A stretch of 64,000 nucleotides of DNA from Paragordius varius (lineage: Eukaryota; Nematomorpha), in contig OZ176054.1 of NCBI GenBank assembly GCA_964247055.1, forward strand, positions 620,001-684,000. Direction: 5' to 3'. A program made the position numbers and the translations under genes. Shown here piece after piece: positions 62,146 to 64,000 of this stretch (position 1 is its first letter; every line of letters begins with the position of its first letter). The notes under the pieces were generated by a model. That model worked only from the letters and a program-made list of their open reading frames with translations, was not told where the DNA came from and searched no databases.

Positions 62146-63945
62146 TCACCGGTGACCAATATCCGATTTTTAAGGACAAAGTTTAACTTGAGTATTGATG
62201 CGATTTATTGATACGACTAGTTTTATACATTAATTTTTAAAGTATCGATGTAAAAATCGGATATGAAAGAGTTTGTCAAACTATCTCTATATTTTGATGT
62301 AGTCTTACTAAGAGAATGTATAAAAAATAATTTTGTTCACCGGCGACCAATATTCGATTTTTAAGGACAAAGTTTATTTTGAGTATTGATGCGACTAGTT
62401 TAATACATTAATTTTTAAAGTATCGTTGTAAAAATCGGATATGAAAGAGTTTGTCAAACTATCTCTATATTTTGATGTAGTCTTACTAAGAGAATGTATA
62501 AAAAATAATTTTGTTCACCGGTGACCAATATCCGATTTTTAAGGACAAAGTTTAACTTGAGTATTGATGCGACTGGTTTAATACCATAATTTTAAAAGTA
62601 TCGTTGAAATCGGATATGAAAGAGTTTGTCAAACTATCTCTATATTTTGATGTAGTCTTACTAAGAAAATGTATAAAAAATAATTTTGTTCACCGGTGAC
62701 CAATATCCGATTTTTAAGGACAAAGTTTAACTTGAGTATTGATGCGACTAGTTTAACACATTAATTTTTAAAGTATCGTTGTAAAAATCGGATATGAAAG
62801 AGTTTGTCAAACTATCTCTATATTTTGATGTAGTCTTGCTAAGAGAATGTATAAAAAATAATTTTGTTCACCGGTGACCAATATTCGATTTTTAAGGACA
62901 AAGTTTATTTTGAGTATTGATGCGACTAGTTTAATACATTAATTTTTAAAGTATCGTTGTAAAAATCGGATATGAAAGAGTTTGTCAAACTATCTCTATA
63001 TTTTGATGTAGTCTTACTAAGAGAATGTATAAAAAATAATTTTGTTCACCGGTGACCAATATCCGATTTTTAAGGACAAAGTTTAACTTGAGTATTGATG
63101 CGATTTATTGATACGACTAGTTTTATACATTAATTTTTAAAGTATCGATGTAAAAATCGGATATGAAAGAGTTTGTCAAACTATCTCTATATTTTGATGT
63201 AGTCTTACTAAGAGAATGTATAAAAAATAATTTTGTTCACCGGTGACCAATATTCGATTTTTAAGGACAAAGTTTATTTTGAGTATTGATGCGACTAGTT
63301 TAATACATTAATTTTTAAAGTATCGTTGTAAAAATCGGATATGAAAGAGTTTGTCAAACTATCTCTATATTTTGATGTAGTCTTACTAAGAGAATGTATA
63401 AAAAATAATTTTGTTCACCGGTGACCAATATCCGATTTTTAAGGACAAAGTTTAACTTGAGTATTGATGCGACTGGTTTAATACCATAATTTTAAAAGTA
63501 TCGTTGAAATCGGATATGAAAGAGTTTGTCAAACTATCTCTATATTTTGATGTAGTCTTACTAAGAAAATGTATAAAAAATAATTTTGTTCACCGGTGAC
63601 CAATATCCGATTTTTAAGGACAAAGTTTAACTTGAGTATTGATGCGACTAGTTTAACACATTAATTTTTAAAGTATCGTTGTAAAAATCGGATATGAAAG
63701 AGTTTGTCAAACTATCTCTATATTTTGATGTAGTCTTGCTAAGAGAATGTATAAAAAATAATTTTGTTCACCGGTGACCAATATTCGATTTTTAAGGACA
63801 AAGTTTATTTTGAGTATTGATGCGACTAGTTTAATACATTAATTTTTAAAGTATCGTTGTAAAAATCGGATATGAAAGAGTTTGTCAAACTATCTCTATA
63901 TTTTGATGTAGTCTTGCTAAGAGAATATATAAAAAATAATTTTGT
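62146..63945. repeat. Two tandem copies of a 900 bp pentamer HOR
   Basis: Copies run 62146-63045 and 63046-63945. Order: I with cgatg; T-like with tattcg and attttgag; D with aattttaaaag and aagaaaatg; N with gctaagag; T-like with tattcg and attttgag. The period is exactly 900 bp and I see one difference near the start of the second unit (caccggcga at 62,340 against caccggtga) plus changes at the outer edge (gctaagagaatat near 63,915). The remaining 55 bases of the window begin another unit of a different type (attttgag). Confidence 0.9.
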
Positions 63946-64000
63946 TCACCGGTGACCAATATCCGATTTTTAAGGACAAAGTTTATTTTGAGTATTGATG

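Larger units (their letters stand above)
1..64000. repeat. Satellite DNA array, ~178 bp monomer, whole window
   Basis: The whole window is a head-to-tail array. Every 174-192 bp the text returns to TCACCGGTGACC followed by the same ordered blocks, always in the same orientation. The common monomer is 178 bp with 52 G+C (29%). Length classes come from a 13 bp insertion in the middle block (I, I2 and J types), a 3 bp deletion (cgttgtaaaaatcgg to cgttgaaatcgg, D type) and rare larger deletions. No unique sequence, transposon or gene interrupts it. Head-to-tail monomers of about one nucleosome repeat are typical of centromeric and pericentromeric satellites in plants and animals; a centromeric role here is inference, not shown. 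I do not recognise a named family. Both ends of the array lie outside the window. Confidence 0.97.

Noticed and set aside
1-64000. CRISPR array
   Set aside because: There is regular repetition, but no unique spacers: all parts of the ~178 bp unit repeat, and unit length is far above CRISPR repeat-spacer length.
1-64000. Tandem repeat protein gene
   Set aside because: Stops occur in all frames within each 178 bp unit, and the unit length is not a multiple of three and changes by 1, 3, 4, 11 and 13 bp.
1-64000. Known 178-180 bp plant centromere satellite (Arabidopsis type)
   Set aside because: Only the length agrees; I see no sequence resemblance to the Arabidopsis CEN180 monomer as I know it.
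1-64000. Transposon or terminal repeat inserted in the array
   Set aside because: The sequence was scanned from end to end and every stretch fits a monomer variant; no target-site duplication or foreign segment was seen.

Overview
The whole 64 kb window is one uninterrupted satellite DNA array. The basic monomer is about 178 bp, about 71% A+T, and repeats head to tail in one orientation from the first base to the last, roughly 355 copies (64,000 divided by about 180). I found no protein-coding gene, no RNA gene, no transposon and no unique spacer DNA. The one longer open frame (2568..2750, minus strand) is a chance frame running through satellite sequence. Both window edges lie inside the array, so its true ends are not visible.

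Each monomer, counted from the palindrome TCACCGGTGA, has the same layout: the palindrome (1-10), the left arm of a 14 bp inverted repeat (about 14-27), a variable middle block (about 41-75) that defines monomer types, an AT-rich stretch, the right arm of the inverted repeat (about 93-106), a second dyad AGTTTG-T-CAAACT (about 112-124), and a TATAAAAAA stretch (about 161-169) just before the next palindrome. Types used below: G (gactggtttaataccat), A (gactagtttaatacatt), T (gactagttttatacatt), I (13 bp insertion, gatttattgatacgact), I2 (the same insertion followed by tttttatacatt), J (gacttattgatacgact plus ttatatatt), N (gtttaacacatt), P (gtttactaccat), D (3 bp shorter, cgttgaaatcgg).

On top of the monomer there are several levels of higher-order repeat (HOR). 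From left to right: a G/A-rich left domain (1-1978); 533 bp trimers near 3.9-5.0 kb; a mixed zone to about 8.1 kb; super-units of 4,156 and 3,806 bp (9,909-17,870), the first containing a tandem pair of 1,813 bp, plus a block of about 2.5 kb shared at 7,962 bp spacing; a 365 bp dimer pair (19.9-20.6 kb); units repeating at 4,010 and 1,809 bp (23.5-32.5 kb); 1,447 bp octamers (34.7-38.9 kb); a reshuffled zone (38.9-46.5 kb); two tandem copies of a 6,077 bp unit (about 46.5-58.7 kb), each holding a tandem pair of 1,964 bp units; and a 900 bp pentamer pair at the right end. This nesting, with chimeric monomers at unit junctions, is the usual result of unequal exchange in a homogenising satellite.

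The source is a eukaryote, and the DNA is probably centromeric or pericentromeric heterochromatin. The lineage cannot be settled: I do not recognise the monomer as a named family. CpG is not depleted (five per consensus monomer against about 3.7 expected from base composition), which fits a genome with little DNA methylation, such as many insects, better than a heavily methylated vertebrate or flowering plant. That is inference only. Because many units are nearly identical over kilobases, the exact order and copy number depend on assembly quality.
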